Shown here one piece after another: positions 48,779 through 56,315 of a stretch of DNA of 64,000 nucleotides. The first letter of the stretch is position 1; every line of letters begins with the position of its first letter. Source of the DNA: Chelatococcus sp. Lineage in GTDB: Bacteria > Pseudomonadota > Alphaproteobacteria > Rhizobiales > Beijerinckiaceae. A model generated the notes under the pieces. That model did no database searches and was not told the origin of the DNA. It saw only the letters and a program-made list of their open reading frames with translations. Where the stretch lies: positions 37,293 through 101,292 of the forward strand of contig QFQY01000007.1 of the NCBI GenBank assembly GCA_003248805.1, in the 5' to 3' direction. A program made the position numbers and the translations under genes.

Positions 48779-49414
48779 GTGCCGGCTGTTTGGGTGGTCA
48801 CCGTGACGATACTTCCTGACGCCATCCGACGCCGCGGCCCCTGGTCGCTGCCGAACCTCCTGACCTACGGCCGGATCGTGGCGATTCCGGCCCTGGTCGC
48901 ATTGCTGTTCTGGCCCCGCGACGACTGGATGCGGTGGGCGGCGATGGCGATCTACGTCGTCGCGGCCGTCACCGACTATCTCGACGGCTGGCTCGCCCGG
49001 GCCTGGAGCCAGCAATCGGCGATCGGCCGCATGCTCGATCCCATCGCCGACAAGCTGCTCGTCGCGGCCCTGCTGCTGATGCTCGTCGCCGACAGCACCA
49101 TCCATGGCTGGAGCCTCTGGGCGGCCATCGTCATCCTCTGCCGCGAAATCCTGGTCTCGGGGCTGCGCGAGTTCCTGGCCGAGCTCAAGGTCTCGGTCCC
49201 GGTCTCCAAGGTCGCGAAATGGAAGACGACGGCGCAGCTTCTGGCGCTCGGCTTCCTCGTCGCGGGTCCGGCCGGCGACAAGGTCCTGCCCGGCAACACG
49301 ATGATCGGCATCGTCCTGCTCTGGGTCGCGGCCGGCCTGACCATCTATACCGGCTGGGACTATTTCAACGCGGGTGTCCGCCATCTCGTCGACGAGGATG
49401 CGCGGGTCCCATGA
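48779..49414 (+). CDS. pgsA: CDP-diacylglycerol--glycerol-3-phosphate 3-phosphatidyltransferase
   Basis: PgsA (up to 211 residues) makes phosphatidylglycerol phosphate at the inner membrane, the first committed step to phosphatidylglycerol and cardiolipin. The CDP-alcohol phosphotransferase signature DGWLARAWSQQSAIGRMLDP continues to the last catalytic Asp in IADK, near residues 72-95, among four or so membrane helices. The start is uncertain: GTG at 48779, or an in-frame GTG at 48803 with GGGTGG upstream. It is followed by moaD and moaE, an order common in alphaproteobacteria. Confidence 0.92.
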   Translation: MPAVWVVTVTILPDAIRRRGPWSLPNLLTYGRIVAIPALVALLFWPRDDWMRWAAMAIYVVAAVTDYLDGWLARAWSQQSAIGRMLDPIADKLLVAALLLMLVADSTIHGWSLWAAIVILCREILVSGLREFLAELKVSVPVSKVAKWKTTAQLLALGFLVAGPAGDKVLPGNTMIGIVLLWVAAGLTIYTGWDYFNAGVRHLVDEDARVP

Positions 49415-49457
49415 GGCATTGGCGAACGAGGCGTTGGTGAACGAGGCGCCGATGAGC
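49413..49457 (+). repeat. 15-base tandem repeat at the pgsA-moaD junction
   Basis: Three 15-base units (GAGGCATTGGCGAAC, GAGGCGTTGGTGAAC, GAGGCGCCGATGAGC) run from the pgsA stop codon into the moaD leader. Each carries a GAGG, so they may offer several ribosome binding sites; an ATG in the third unit is an alternative moaD start. Confidence 0.6.
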
Positions 49458-49469
49458 GAGGCCGCAACC

Positions 49470-49733
49470 ATGGGGCGCACGATCACGCTGCGCTATTTCG
49501 CCTGGGTCCGCGAGCGCGTCGGCACCGGCGAGGAGACGCTCGAAATCCCCGGCGATCTCGCGACGGTGACCGACCTCGCCCGCTGGCTCAAGGCGCGCGG
49601 CGAGGGCTATGCGCTCGCCTTCGCCGACGAGACCGTGGTGCGCGCGGCCGTCGACCGCATGCATGTCAAGCCGTCGTCGTCCATCGCCGCCGCGCGCGAG
49701 ATCGCCTTCTTCCCGCCGATGACCGGGGGATGA
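49470..49733 (+). CDS. moaD: Molybdopterin synthase sulfur carrier subunit
   Basis: MoaD (87 residues) is a ubiquitin-like protein whose C-terminal Gly-Gly carries the thiocarboxylate used to make molybdopterin. The sequence ends PMTGG, as needed, and begins with the strand ITLRYFAWVRERVG followed by a TVTDLARWLKARG helix. The ATG at 49470 fits the family length; an ATG at 49452 is possible. The stop overlaps the moaE start as ATGA. The pathway would supply cofactor to enzymes such as the sulfite oxidase-like protein at the start of the window. Confidence 0.93.
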   Translation: MGRTITLRYFAWVRERVGTGEETLEIPGDLATVTDLARWLKARGEGYALAFADETVVRAAVDRMHVKPSSSIAAAREIAFFPPMTGG

Positions 49734-50197
49734 CGATGGCGACGGCGCCCGTCATCCGCATCCAGTCCGAGGATTTCGACATCGCCGCCGAGATCGCGGG
49801 TCTGGCGGGCGGACGTCGCGACATCGGCGCGATCGTGACCTTCGCCGGGCTCTGCCGCGACGAGGGCGGGCGCCTGAAGGCGCTCGAGCTCGAGCATTAT
49901 CCGGGCATGGCCGAGGACGAGATGGGCCGCGTCGCCACCGAGGCGGCCGGCCGCTGGCCGCTCCACGGACTGCTCGCCATCCACCGTTACGGGCTGATCG
50001 CGCCGGGGGGACAGATCGTCCTCGTCGCGGCCGCCTCGGCCCATCGCCAGGCGGCCTTCGAGGCGGCCGACTTCATGATGGACTACCTCAAGACCCGCGC
50101 CCCTTTCTGGAAGCGCGAGCACCTCGTCGACGGCACGGTCGGCGGCTGGGTCGAGGCCAAGGCCAGCGACGACGCGGCCGCGAGCCGCTGGGACTGA
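49730..50197 (+). CDS. moaE: Molybdopterin synthase catalytic subunit
   Basis: MoaE (155 residues) forms a heterotetramer with MoaD and inserts two sulfurs into cyclic pyranopterin monophosphate. Diagnostic stretches are GAIVTFAGLCRDE near residue 33, LELEHYPGMAEDEM near 52, IHRYGLIAPGG near 84 and the active-site lysine region KTRAPFWKREHL near 122. The four-base overlap with moaD implies stoichiometric translation. The length is normal. Confidence 0.95.
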   Translation: MTMATAPVIRIQSEDFDIAAEIAGLAGGRRDIGAIVTFAGLCRDEGGRLKALELEHYPGMAEDEMGRVATEAAGRWPLHGLLAIHRYGLIAPGGQIVLVAAASAHRQAAFEAADFMMDYLKTRAPFWKREHLVDGTVGGWVEAKASDDAAASRWD

Positions 50198-50201
50198 ACC
50201 G

Positions 50202-51269
50202 ATGACGACGACCGGAACGCTCCCCGCAACGCTGCTCGGCGCGGCGCTGGCTTTCGCCTCGGCGGCCGAAGCCGCGCCCGACCCCAGGACCTTCCGCGAC
50301 TGGATGGCCGGCTGCGACAATGTCGGAACCTGCGCCGCACTCTCGCTCCCCGCCGAGAACGCCGATCCGGTCGCCTGGCTGAGGCTCGAACGACCGGCGG
50401 GGCCCGACGGCGCCGTCAGGCTCGTGCTGCGTCTGCGCGGCGAGTGGAAGACGCCGCCGGCCGCCCTCCAGCTCAAGCTCGACGCCGCGCCCTTCCCTGC
50501 CGGGGGCGGCGCGTTCAAGGCCACGAGCGTGGACGGCGACCTGGTCTCGATCACGTTCTCCCAGCCGGAGACCGCCGCGCTGATCGAGGCCGCGCGTAAG
50601 GCCTCGAAGCTCTCGGTCACGGCCGGCGGCGCGACGGCGGGCATCTCGCTTTCCGGCTCGGTGGCGGCGATGCTCTGGATCGACGAGCAGCAGGGCCGGC
50701 TGAACACGACCTCCGCGCTGGTGCGCAAGGGCCCGGCCACGGCGGTTCCGCCGGCGCAGCCGCTGCCGGTCATCGCCGCCCGCGCCACGCCTCCGATGCT
50801 CGACGAGAAGGCCGCCAAGCGCCTCGCGGCCGATCTGCGCAAGCGGCTGAAGACGCTCGATCCGGATCTCTGCGAGGATGGCGACGCCACGCTGTCAGAG
50901 GCGGACGAGGCCTGGGCGCTCGATGCCGGCGGCCGCAGGCTCGTCGCGCTCGGCTGCTCGCGCGGGGCCTACAACCTGTCCTCGGCGTTCTGGATGGTCG
51001 AAGGCGGCAACCTCGCCTCAGCGAAGCCCGTGCGCCTGCCCGACGGCGACGGCAAGGACGGCAATATCCTGACCAATGCCAGTTTCGATCCGCGCACCGG
51101 CCGGCTCGGCTTCTTCGCCAAGGGCCGGGGGATCGGCGATTGCGGCGTCGTCGGCAGCGATGTCTGGACCGGCTCGGACTTCGTCCGCGCCGACCTGTCC
51201 ATGATGGGCGAATGCCGCGGCATCGCGCCGGACGACTGGATCACGCTCTATCGCAGCGCGATGAAATAA
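50202..51269 (+). CDS. DUF1176 domain protein, exported
   Basis: The 355-residue protein has a signal peptide (MTTTGTLPATLLGAALAFAS, cleavage near AEA) and a DUF1176 body. The early motif RTFRDWMAGCDNVGTCAALS and later WALDAGGRRLVALGCSRGAY are family features, with cysteines that may form disulfides in the periplasm. The function of the family is unknown. It starts 4 bases after moaE, probably by operon extension rather than functional link. A bidirectional hairpin follows at 51317-51339. Confidence 0.88.
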   Translation: MTTTGTLPATLLGAALAFASAAEAAPDPRTFRDWMAGCDNVGTCAALSLPAENADPVAWLRLERPAGPDGAVRLVLRLRGEWKTPPAALQLKLDAAPFPAGGGAFKATSVDGDLVSITFSQPETAALIEAARKASKLSVTAGGATAGISLSGSVAAMLWIDEQQGRLNTTSALVRKGPATAVPPAQPLPVIAARATPPMLDEKAAKRLAADLRKRLKTLDPDLCEDGDATLSEADEAWALDAGGRRLVALGCSRGAYNLSSAFWMVEGGNLASAKPVRLPDGDGKDGNILTNASFDPRTGRLGFFAKGRGIGDCGVVGSDVWTGSDFVRADLSMMGECRGIAPDDWITLYRSAMK

Positions 51270-51316
51270 GGCTCCCGGGCCGCGCGGCGCGCAGGCCCGG
51301 GACGCTCAGGAAGGAG

Positions 51317-51339
51317 ATGCCCGGGACGAGCCCGGGCAT
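51317..51339. terminator. Hairpin between convergent DUF1176 and ilvE genes
   Basis: ATGCCCGGG and CCCGGGCAT (51317-51325 with 51331-51339) form a perfect 9-base-pair stem with a 5-base loop. It lies between two convergent stop codons and may end both transcripts, though no T run is seen. Confidence 0.5.
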
Positions 51340-51351
51340 GATGGTACGGCC

Positions 51352-52239
51352 TCAGGCCGCCTTGGACTGCGGCCTCACGGCGGCCGAATAGTCCTCCATG
51401 ACGACCCGGCCCATATTGCCGGTCACGAAGCTGTACGGGCCGATCTCGGAGACCAGCGTCACCTCGGCGGCGGAGCCGGTGATGAAGCACTCGTTGAAGC
51501 TCTCGAGCTCCTCCGGACGGATGCGCCGCTCCACCACCTCGAAGCCGCGCGCCCGGCACAGCTCGATCACCGACTGGCGGGTGAGGCCGTTCAGGAAGCG
51601 GTCTGCGAGCGGCGTATGGATCACGCCGTCCTTGATGAAGAAGATGTTGGCGCCGGTGCACTCGGCGACGTTGCCTTCCCAGTCCAGCATCATCGCGTCG
51701 GCATAGCCCGCCCGCTCCGCCTTGTGCTTCGAGAGCGTGCAGATCATGTACAGGCCGGCGGCCTTGGCGTGGACCGGCGCGCAGGCCGGATCGGGGCGGC
51801 GATATTCGGCGACGTCGAGGCGGATGCCCTTCAGCTTCTGCGCCATGTCGAACATGCTCGGCCATTCCCACACCGCGATGGCGGTATGGATCGTGTTGTT
51901 GAGGCCGGACACCGCCATCATCTCCGAGCCGCGCCAGGCGACCGGGCGAACATAGGCCTCCTTCAGACCGCTCTTCTCCAGGCAGAGATACTTGGCGGCA
52001 TCGAGCTCGGCGACCGAATAGGGGATCGTGAAATCCATGATCTCGGCCGACTTCTGGAAGCGCTGCGAATGCTCGGTGCACTTGTAGATGACACCGTCAT
52101 AGGCGCGCTCGCCCTCGAACACGCAGGAGCCGTAGTGCAGCCCATGGGTCAGTACGTGAATCTTGGCGTCCTTCCACGGCACGAGCTTGCCGTCGAACCA
52201 GATGACGCCGTCGCGCTGGTCGAAAGGAATGACTGACAT
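51352..52239 (-). CDS. ilvE: Branched-chain amino acid aminotransferase
   Basis: The 295-residue protein is a class IV PLP aminotransferase that makes or breaks Val, Leu and Ile using glutamate/2-oxoglutarate. It has the HGLHYGSCVFEGERAY segment near residue 33, a PLP lysine candidate in CTLSKHKAERAGYADAMMLD near 165-175, and the class IV signature region near 175-205 (GNVAECTGANIFFIKDGVIH, then GLTRQSVIELCRA). The ATG at 52239 has GAGGAG upstream; an ATG 40 codons earlier is not supported. It is divergent from a MarR gene, a usual order in this group. Confidence 0.93.
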   Translation of the reverse strand: MSVIPFDQRDGVIWFDGKLVPWKDAKIHVLTHGLHYGSCVFEGERAYDGVIYKCTEHSQRFQKSAEIMDFTIPYSVAELDAAKYLCLEKSGLKEAYVRPVAWRGSEMMAVSGLNNTIHTAIAVWEWPSMFDMAQKLKGIRLDVAEYRRPDPACAPVHAKAAGLYMICTLSKHKAERAGYADAMMLDWEGNVAECTGANIFFIKDGVIHTPLADRFLNGLTRQSVIELCRARGFEVVERRIRPEELESFNECFITGSAAEVTLVSEIGPYSFVTGNMGRVVMEDYSAAVRPQSKAA

Positions 52240-52406
52240 GGGGTGCTCCTCTAGCACGTCCGGCCCTGTTATTCCGTTTTGGCGCCCGGACACCGTCACC
52301 ATGGCGGGAGGGGGCGCAAGGCCGGAATGAAACTGCGCTGCGACATCGCATTGCGACATAATCCGTCGCGAAGCGCGCTTGACCGGTAATCTTGCGTCTG
52401 AGATAT

Positions 52407-52421
52407 GTCAACACTACTGAC
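52407..52421. promoter_or_regulatory. Possible operator before the MarR gene
   Basis: GTCA and TGAC flank a 7-base spacer in an AT-rich stretch 22 bases before the MarR start codon. It could be an autoregulatory site. The 203-base region shared with ilvE shows no gene. Confidence 0.25.
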
Positions 52422-52442
52422 CGAAAAAAATGAGGCGTCGCG

Positions 52443-52949
52443 GTGCCCGACATCCAGACAACGCCGGACGAACCGAAGCGGCCGGACGCCGACGAGCCCG
52501 TACCCTATGACCTGATCGAGCTCTTCTTCTTCGCCTATCGCGACTTCGTCGGCGATCCCGACCGCATCCTCGCCGACTACGGCTTCGGGCGGGCGCATCA
52601 CCGCGTCCTGCATTTCGTCCAGCGCCGGCCGGGGCTCACCATCGCCGAGCTGCTCGACATCCTGCAGATCACCAAGCAGAGCCTCAACCGCGTTCTCAAG
52701 GAGCTGATCGAGACGGGCTATATCGAGCAGAGGACCGGCCGGCAGGACAAGCGCCAGCGCCATCTCCACGCCACGCTCGCGGGCCAGGAACTCGCGCTGC
52801 GCCTCGTCCAGCCGCAGGCGAAGCGGATCGCGGCCGCGCTGGATGGTGCGGGGGCCGAGGCGGCCGAGGTCGTGAAGCGCTATCTGAGCGGCCTGATGGA
52901 TTCCTCCGAACGGCAGAACGCGCGCAAGGGTTCATCCAGCCGGCCGTGA
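52443..52949 (+). CDS. MarR family regulator (PetP-like)
   Basis: The 168-residue protein has a MarR winged helix: FGRAHHRVLHFVQRRPGLTI near residue 49, LLDILQITKQSLNRVLKELI near 70, and the wing with EQRTGRQDKRQRHLHAT. Its start is GTG. It is followed by an OmpR-type regulator and a histidine kinase gene, like the petP-petR arrangement of alphaproteobacteria, where PetR affects cytochrome bc1 or photosynthesis-related genes. The specific target here is not known. Confidence 0.88.
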   Translation: MPDIQTTPDEPKRPDADEPVPYDLIELFFFAYRDFVGDPDRILADYGFGRAHHRVLHFVQRRPGLTIAELLDILQITKQSLNRVLKELIETGYIEQRTGRQDKRQRHLHATLAGQELALRLVQPQAKRIAAALDGAGAEAAEVVKRYLSGLMDSSERQNARKGSSSRP

Positions 52950-53026
52950 AAGCATGCCGCCGGGCGCGCCCGCCTCCCGGCCCTGTGCTATAGGACCGGT
53001 CCCGCCGAAACGGAAAGGCGCATGAC

Positions 53027-53770
53027 ATGGTCGTTGCAGAGACAGCCCCGCGCGCGGCGCGCAAGCCGCTTCCGGACGATGCCCCGCATGTCCTCGTGGT
53101 CGACGACGACCGGCGCCTGCGCGACCTGCTGGGGCGCTTCCTGGGCGACAACGGCTATCGCGTCACCACCGCCGCCAACGCGGCCGAGGCCGATCTGCGA
53201 CTCGGCAACCTCGTCTTCGACGCCATCGTGCTCGACATCATGATGCCCGGCGAGAACGGCTTCGACTTCGCGCGCCGCTTCCGGACCGGTTCGTCGGTCC
53301 CGATCCTGATGCTGACGGCGCGGGCCGACGGCAAGGACCGCATCAACGGCCTCGAGCTCGGCGTAGACGACTACCTCGCCAAGCCCTTCGAGCCGCGCGA
53401 GCTGCTGCTGCGTCTCGGCAACATCCTCAAGCGCAGCGCCACGGCCGAGGCCGTCCAGGCTCCGACCCGGCCCGACTATGTCCGCTTCGGCCCCTTTCTC
53501 TACGGGCTGGCGCGCGGCGAACTGCGCCAGGGAGAAGAATCCGTCCGCCTCACCGAGCGCGAGCGCGAGATCCTGACGGCGCTGGCCGAGCGGGCCGGCG
53601 AGGTCGTTCCCCGCGAGGAACTCGCCGCCCAGGGCACGGCTGCCAACGACCGCACGGTCGACGTGCAGATGAACCGGCTGCGGCGCAAGATCGAGCGCGA
53701 CCCGACCGACCCGCTCTATCTCCAGACCGTGCGCGGCGTCGGCTATCGGTTGATGACGGACAGGACGTGA
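53027..53770 (+). CDS. OmpR family response regulator (PetR-like)
   Basis: The 247-residue protein has a receiver domain (VLVVDDDRRLRDLL near residue 23, phospho-acceptor Asp near 70 in VLDIMMPGENGFD, Lys in YLAKPFEPREL near 120) and a C-terminal winged helix (LTEREREILTALAERAG, then RTVDVQMNRLRRKIERDPTD and VRGVGYRL). The kinase gene overlaps its stop as GTGA, which indicates a cognate pair. The ATG at 53027 follows a short leader after the MarR gene. Confidence 0.95.
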   Translation: MVVAETAPRAARKPLPDDAPHVLVVDDDRRLRDLLGRFLGDNGYRVTTAANAAEADLRLGNLVFDAIVLDIMMPGENGFDFARRFRTGSSVPILMLTARADGKDRINGLELGVDDYLAKPFEPRELLLRLGNILKRSATAEAVQAPTRPDYVRFGPFLYGLARGELRQGEESVRLTEREREILTALAERAGEVVPREELAAQGTAANDRTVDVQMNRLRRKIERDPTDPLYLQTVRGVGYRLMTDRT

Positions 53771-55224
53771 CGCAGATCCAGCACGGCAAGCGACACGCGG
53801 CATCGCTGAAGGCGGCGGCATCGCGCCTGCGCGGGCTCGCAGGCGCCGCCCTCCCGGCCCTGCGCGCCGCGACCGCCGCGCTCTCGCCCGTGCTCAGGCG
53901 CATCGAGCGTCCTCTGCGGACATTCGGGCGCTACATGCCCAAGGGGCTCTATCCGCGCGCGCTGGTCATCGTCATCGCCCCGGTCGTGCTGCTGCAGTCG
54001 GTCATCGCCTATGTCTTCATGGAGCGACACTGGCAGACGGTGACGCAGCGCCTGTCCTCGGCGGTCTCGGCCGACATCGCCATGCTGATCGACGTCTATG
54101 AGAGCTATCCGCAGGATGCCGACGCCAGCGTGCTCTCGCGCATCGCGCAGGACAGGCTCGGCATGGATGTCGACATCATTCCTGATTCCGACCTGCCGGC
54201 GCCGGGGCCGCGCCCCTTCTTCTCCCTGCTCGACAGCGCGCTCTCGACCGAGCTCAGCCAGCAGGTCGCGCGCCCCTTCTGGCTCGACACGGTCGGCCGC
54301 TCCAGCCTGATCGAGATCAGGATCAAGCTCGGCAAGGACGTCATGCGCGTGCTGACGCGGCGCAGCCAGGCCTATGCCTCGAACAGCCATATCTTCCTGC
54401 TCTGGATGATCGGCACCTCGCTGATCCTGCTGACCATCGCAGTGCTGTTCCTGCGCAACCAGATCCGGCCGATCCTGACGCTCGCCGACGCGGCGGAAGC
54501 CTTCGGCAAGGGGCGCGAGGCCGAGTTCCGCCCGCGCGGCGCCCGCGAGGTCCGTCGCGCCGGCAACGCCTTCATCGAGATGAAGCGGCGCATCGAGCGC
54601 GCCATCGGCGAGCGCACCACGATGCTGAACGGCGTCAGCCACGACCTGCGCACCATCCTGACCCGTTTCCGGCTCTCTCTGGCCCTGCTCGAGCGCACGC
54701 CCGATACCGAGGCGCTGGAGAAGGATGTCGACGAGATGAGCCGCATGCTGGAGGACTATCTCGCCTTCGCGCGCGGCGACGCAGGCGAGGCGCCGGTCGA
54801 GACCGACATCCGCGCCCTGCTGGAGGAGCTGAAGGCGGATGCCGAGCGTCAGGGCCACCAGACCGAGCTCGGCGTCGCCGGCGACCCGCTCGTCGTCATC
54901 CGGCCCGACGCCTTCCGGCGCCTGATGACCAACCTCGTCTCGAACGCCGCCCGCTTCGGCGACCGCATCGCCATCAGCGCCGCCCATGACGCACGCTACC
55001 TGATCGTGATGGTCGATGATGACGGCCCCGGCATCGCCCCGGAGCAGCGCGAGGAGGTTTTTCGCCCCTTCGTCCGTCTCGACGAGGCCCGCAACGTCGA
55101 CTCCGGCGGCACCGGCCTCGGTCTCGCCATCGCCCGCGACATCGCCCGCTCCCATGGCGGCGACGTCATGCTGGCGGATTCTCCGCTGGGGGGATTAAGG
55201 GCGACGGTGCGGCTGCCTGTTTAG
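53767..55224 (+). CDS. Sensor histidine kinase (EnvZ-like)
   Basis: The 485-residue inner-membrane kinase has a basic cytoplasmic N-terminus, membrane helices near residues 66-87 and 208-230 around a periplasmic sensor of about 120 residues, a HAMP domain, the H-box NGVSHDLRTILTRFR with His near 292, the N-box LMTNLVSNAARFG, the G1 box DDDGPGIAPEQ and G2 GGTGLGLAIA. The start GTG overlaps the regulator stop by four bases. It would phosphorylate that regulator; the stimulus is unknown. Confidence 0.94.
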   Translation: MTQIQHGKRHAASLKAAASRLRGLAGAALPALRAATAALSPVLRRIERPLRTFGRYMPKGLYPRALVIVIAPVVLLQSVIAYVFMERHWQTVTQRLSSAVSADIAMLIDVYESYPQDADASVLSRIAQDRLGMDVDIIPDSDLPAPGPRPFFSLLDSALSTELSQQVARPFWLDTVGRSSLIEIRIKLGKDVMRVLTRRSQAYASNSHIFLLWMIGTSLILLTIAVLFLRNQIRPILTLADAAEAFGKGREAEFRPRGAREVRRAGNAFIEMKRRIERAIGERTTMLNGVSHDLRTILTRFRLSLALLERTPDTEALEKDVDEMSRMLEDYLAFARGDAGEAPVETDIRALLEELKADAERQGHQTELGVAGDPLVVIRPDAFRRLMTNLVSNAARFGDRIAISAAHDARYLIVMVDDDGPGIAPEQREEVFRPFVRLDEARNVDSGGTGLGLAIARDIARSHGGDVMLADSPLGGLRATVRLPV

Positions 55225-55249
55225 AAAGCGCTCAGGATATCAAGCAGCC

Positions 55250-55834
55250 TTAACTGGCGTACCGATCTCGCAAAACGAAGCTTAACAGGTTTGCGTAGCC
55301 GCGAGCATCATCTATCGCCCTGTGAGTGTGCTCGACATCGCCCAGCCACTCAGGAGGGTAGGTATCAGCGTCGCATTCCCAATGGGCACGGCCGGTACTT
55401 CCAGCAACCATCGACATCAAGCAAAGAGGAGCATGGCGAAAAAGCCTATCGGTGACCCAAGGGCCTTCCAGCAATGGCCTTCCAATAAAGCGCCTTAAAT
55501 AGAAATCGATCCAAGGACCATCGAGACTAACCGGGTGGGCTGCAAAGACGGGCTCGCCGTTGAATGACCTGATCCAATCAACAAAGTCCTCAATGACGTT
55601 GATGGCAGGTTTCGGATTGTTCGTCGCGGCAGCCCACGCAGCAGGGTGCCTTTGCCAGAACATCATAACGCCAGGATCAGCCATGGCATTGTCGAGGGGT
55701 TCGAGAACGGCTTCAAATTCGCCCATCCTGCTGCCGTCTGAGGAGACGGCAACAGAACCGAAGGACAGCATAGAATTCTGACCAGGCGTCAGCCCATCGA
55801 ACTCACAATCTGTAACCACGTAAAAGTGCGCCAT
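55250..55834 (-). CDS. 3'-5' exonuclease-like protein, atypical base composition
   Basis: The 194-residue protein fits a DnaQ-like DEDDh exonuclease: a first acidic pair in VVTDCEFDGL near residues 9-11, an Asp in HPVSLDGPWIDFYLRRF near 105 and the HxAxxD motif in HTHRAIDDARGYANLL near 169. Two 60-base stretches counted by hand have 55% and 43% GC, well below neighbours, which suggests recent transfer. It is a single gene flanked by ordinary chromosomal genes, with no transposase or tRNA next to it. The substrate may be DNA or RNA. Confidence 0.82.
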   Translation of the reverse strand: MAHFYVVTDCEFDGLTPGQNSMLSFGSVAVSSDGSRMGEFEAVLEPLDNAMADPGVMMFWQRHPAAWAAATNNPKPAINVIEDFVDWIRSFNGEPVFAAHPVSLDGPWIDFYLRRFIGRPLLEGPWVTDRLFRHAPLCLMSMVAGSTGRAHWECDADTYPPEWLGDVEHTHRAIDDARGYANLLSFVLRDRYAS

Positions 55835-55943
55835 CGGTCTCGCTGTGTCGTTCTGTCATGCCGAGGGAAGCAGTTCTCGGCGGGGGCTGCAACGGTCCGG
55901 AACACCGATATTTCCCGCCAAGGGCTCAACACGTTAACCGCGC

Positions 55944-56315
55944 CTAAAACAGCCGCCCGCCGATCGGCACCGCCTGCCCCGGGCCGATGAGCACCACCTC
56001 GCCATCGGCGTCCGGCACGCCGAGCGTCAGCACCTCGGACATGAACTTGCCGATCTGGCGCGGCGGAAAGTTCACCACCGCCAGGACCTGCCGACCGGGC
56101 AGGTCCTCGGGCCGGTAGTGCTTCGTGATCTGGGCGGAGGATTTCTTCCGCCCGATCGTGCCGCCGAAATCGATCACCAGCTTGAGAGCCGGCTTGCGCG
56201 CCTCGGGATAGGGCTCGGCCTCGATGATGGTGCCGACACGGATGTCGACCTTAAGGAAATCGTCGAAGCCGATCTGGGCCGCGGGTTCGCCGGAGACGCT
56301 CAAAACTCTTCCCAC
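55944..56315 (-). CDS. tRNA-binding protein (CsaA-like)
   Basis: The protein is an OB-fold tRNA-binding domain related to the C-terminus of methionyl-tRNA synthetase and to CsaA: FDDFLKVDIRVGTIIEAEPY near residue 17, KPALKLVIDFG near 41, SAQITKHYRPEDLPG near 59 and VVNFPPRQIGKFMSEVLTLG near 81. It may bind tRNA or act as a chaperone. The start is uncertain: GTG at 56315 (123 residues) or TTG at 56303, which overlaps the chemoreceptor stop as TTGA. It is probably coupled to the chemoreceptor gene. Confidence 0.88.
   Translation of the reverse strand: MGRVLSVSGEPAAQIGFDDFLKVDIRVGTIIEAEPYPEARKPALKLVIDFGGTIGRKKSSAQITKHYRPEDLPGRQVLAVVNFPPRQIGKFMSEVLTLGVPDADGEVVLIGPGQAVPIGGRLF

Noticed and set aside
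46301..49486. A minus-strand open frame of more than 1000 codons opposite uvrC and pgsA
   Set aside because: It is antisense to well-supported genes and lacks recognisable motifs; high GC content keeps the opposite frame open.
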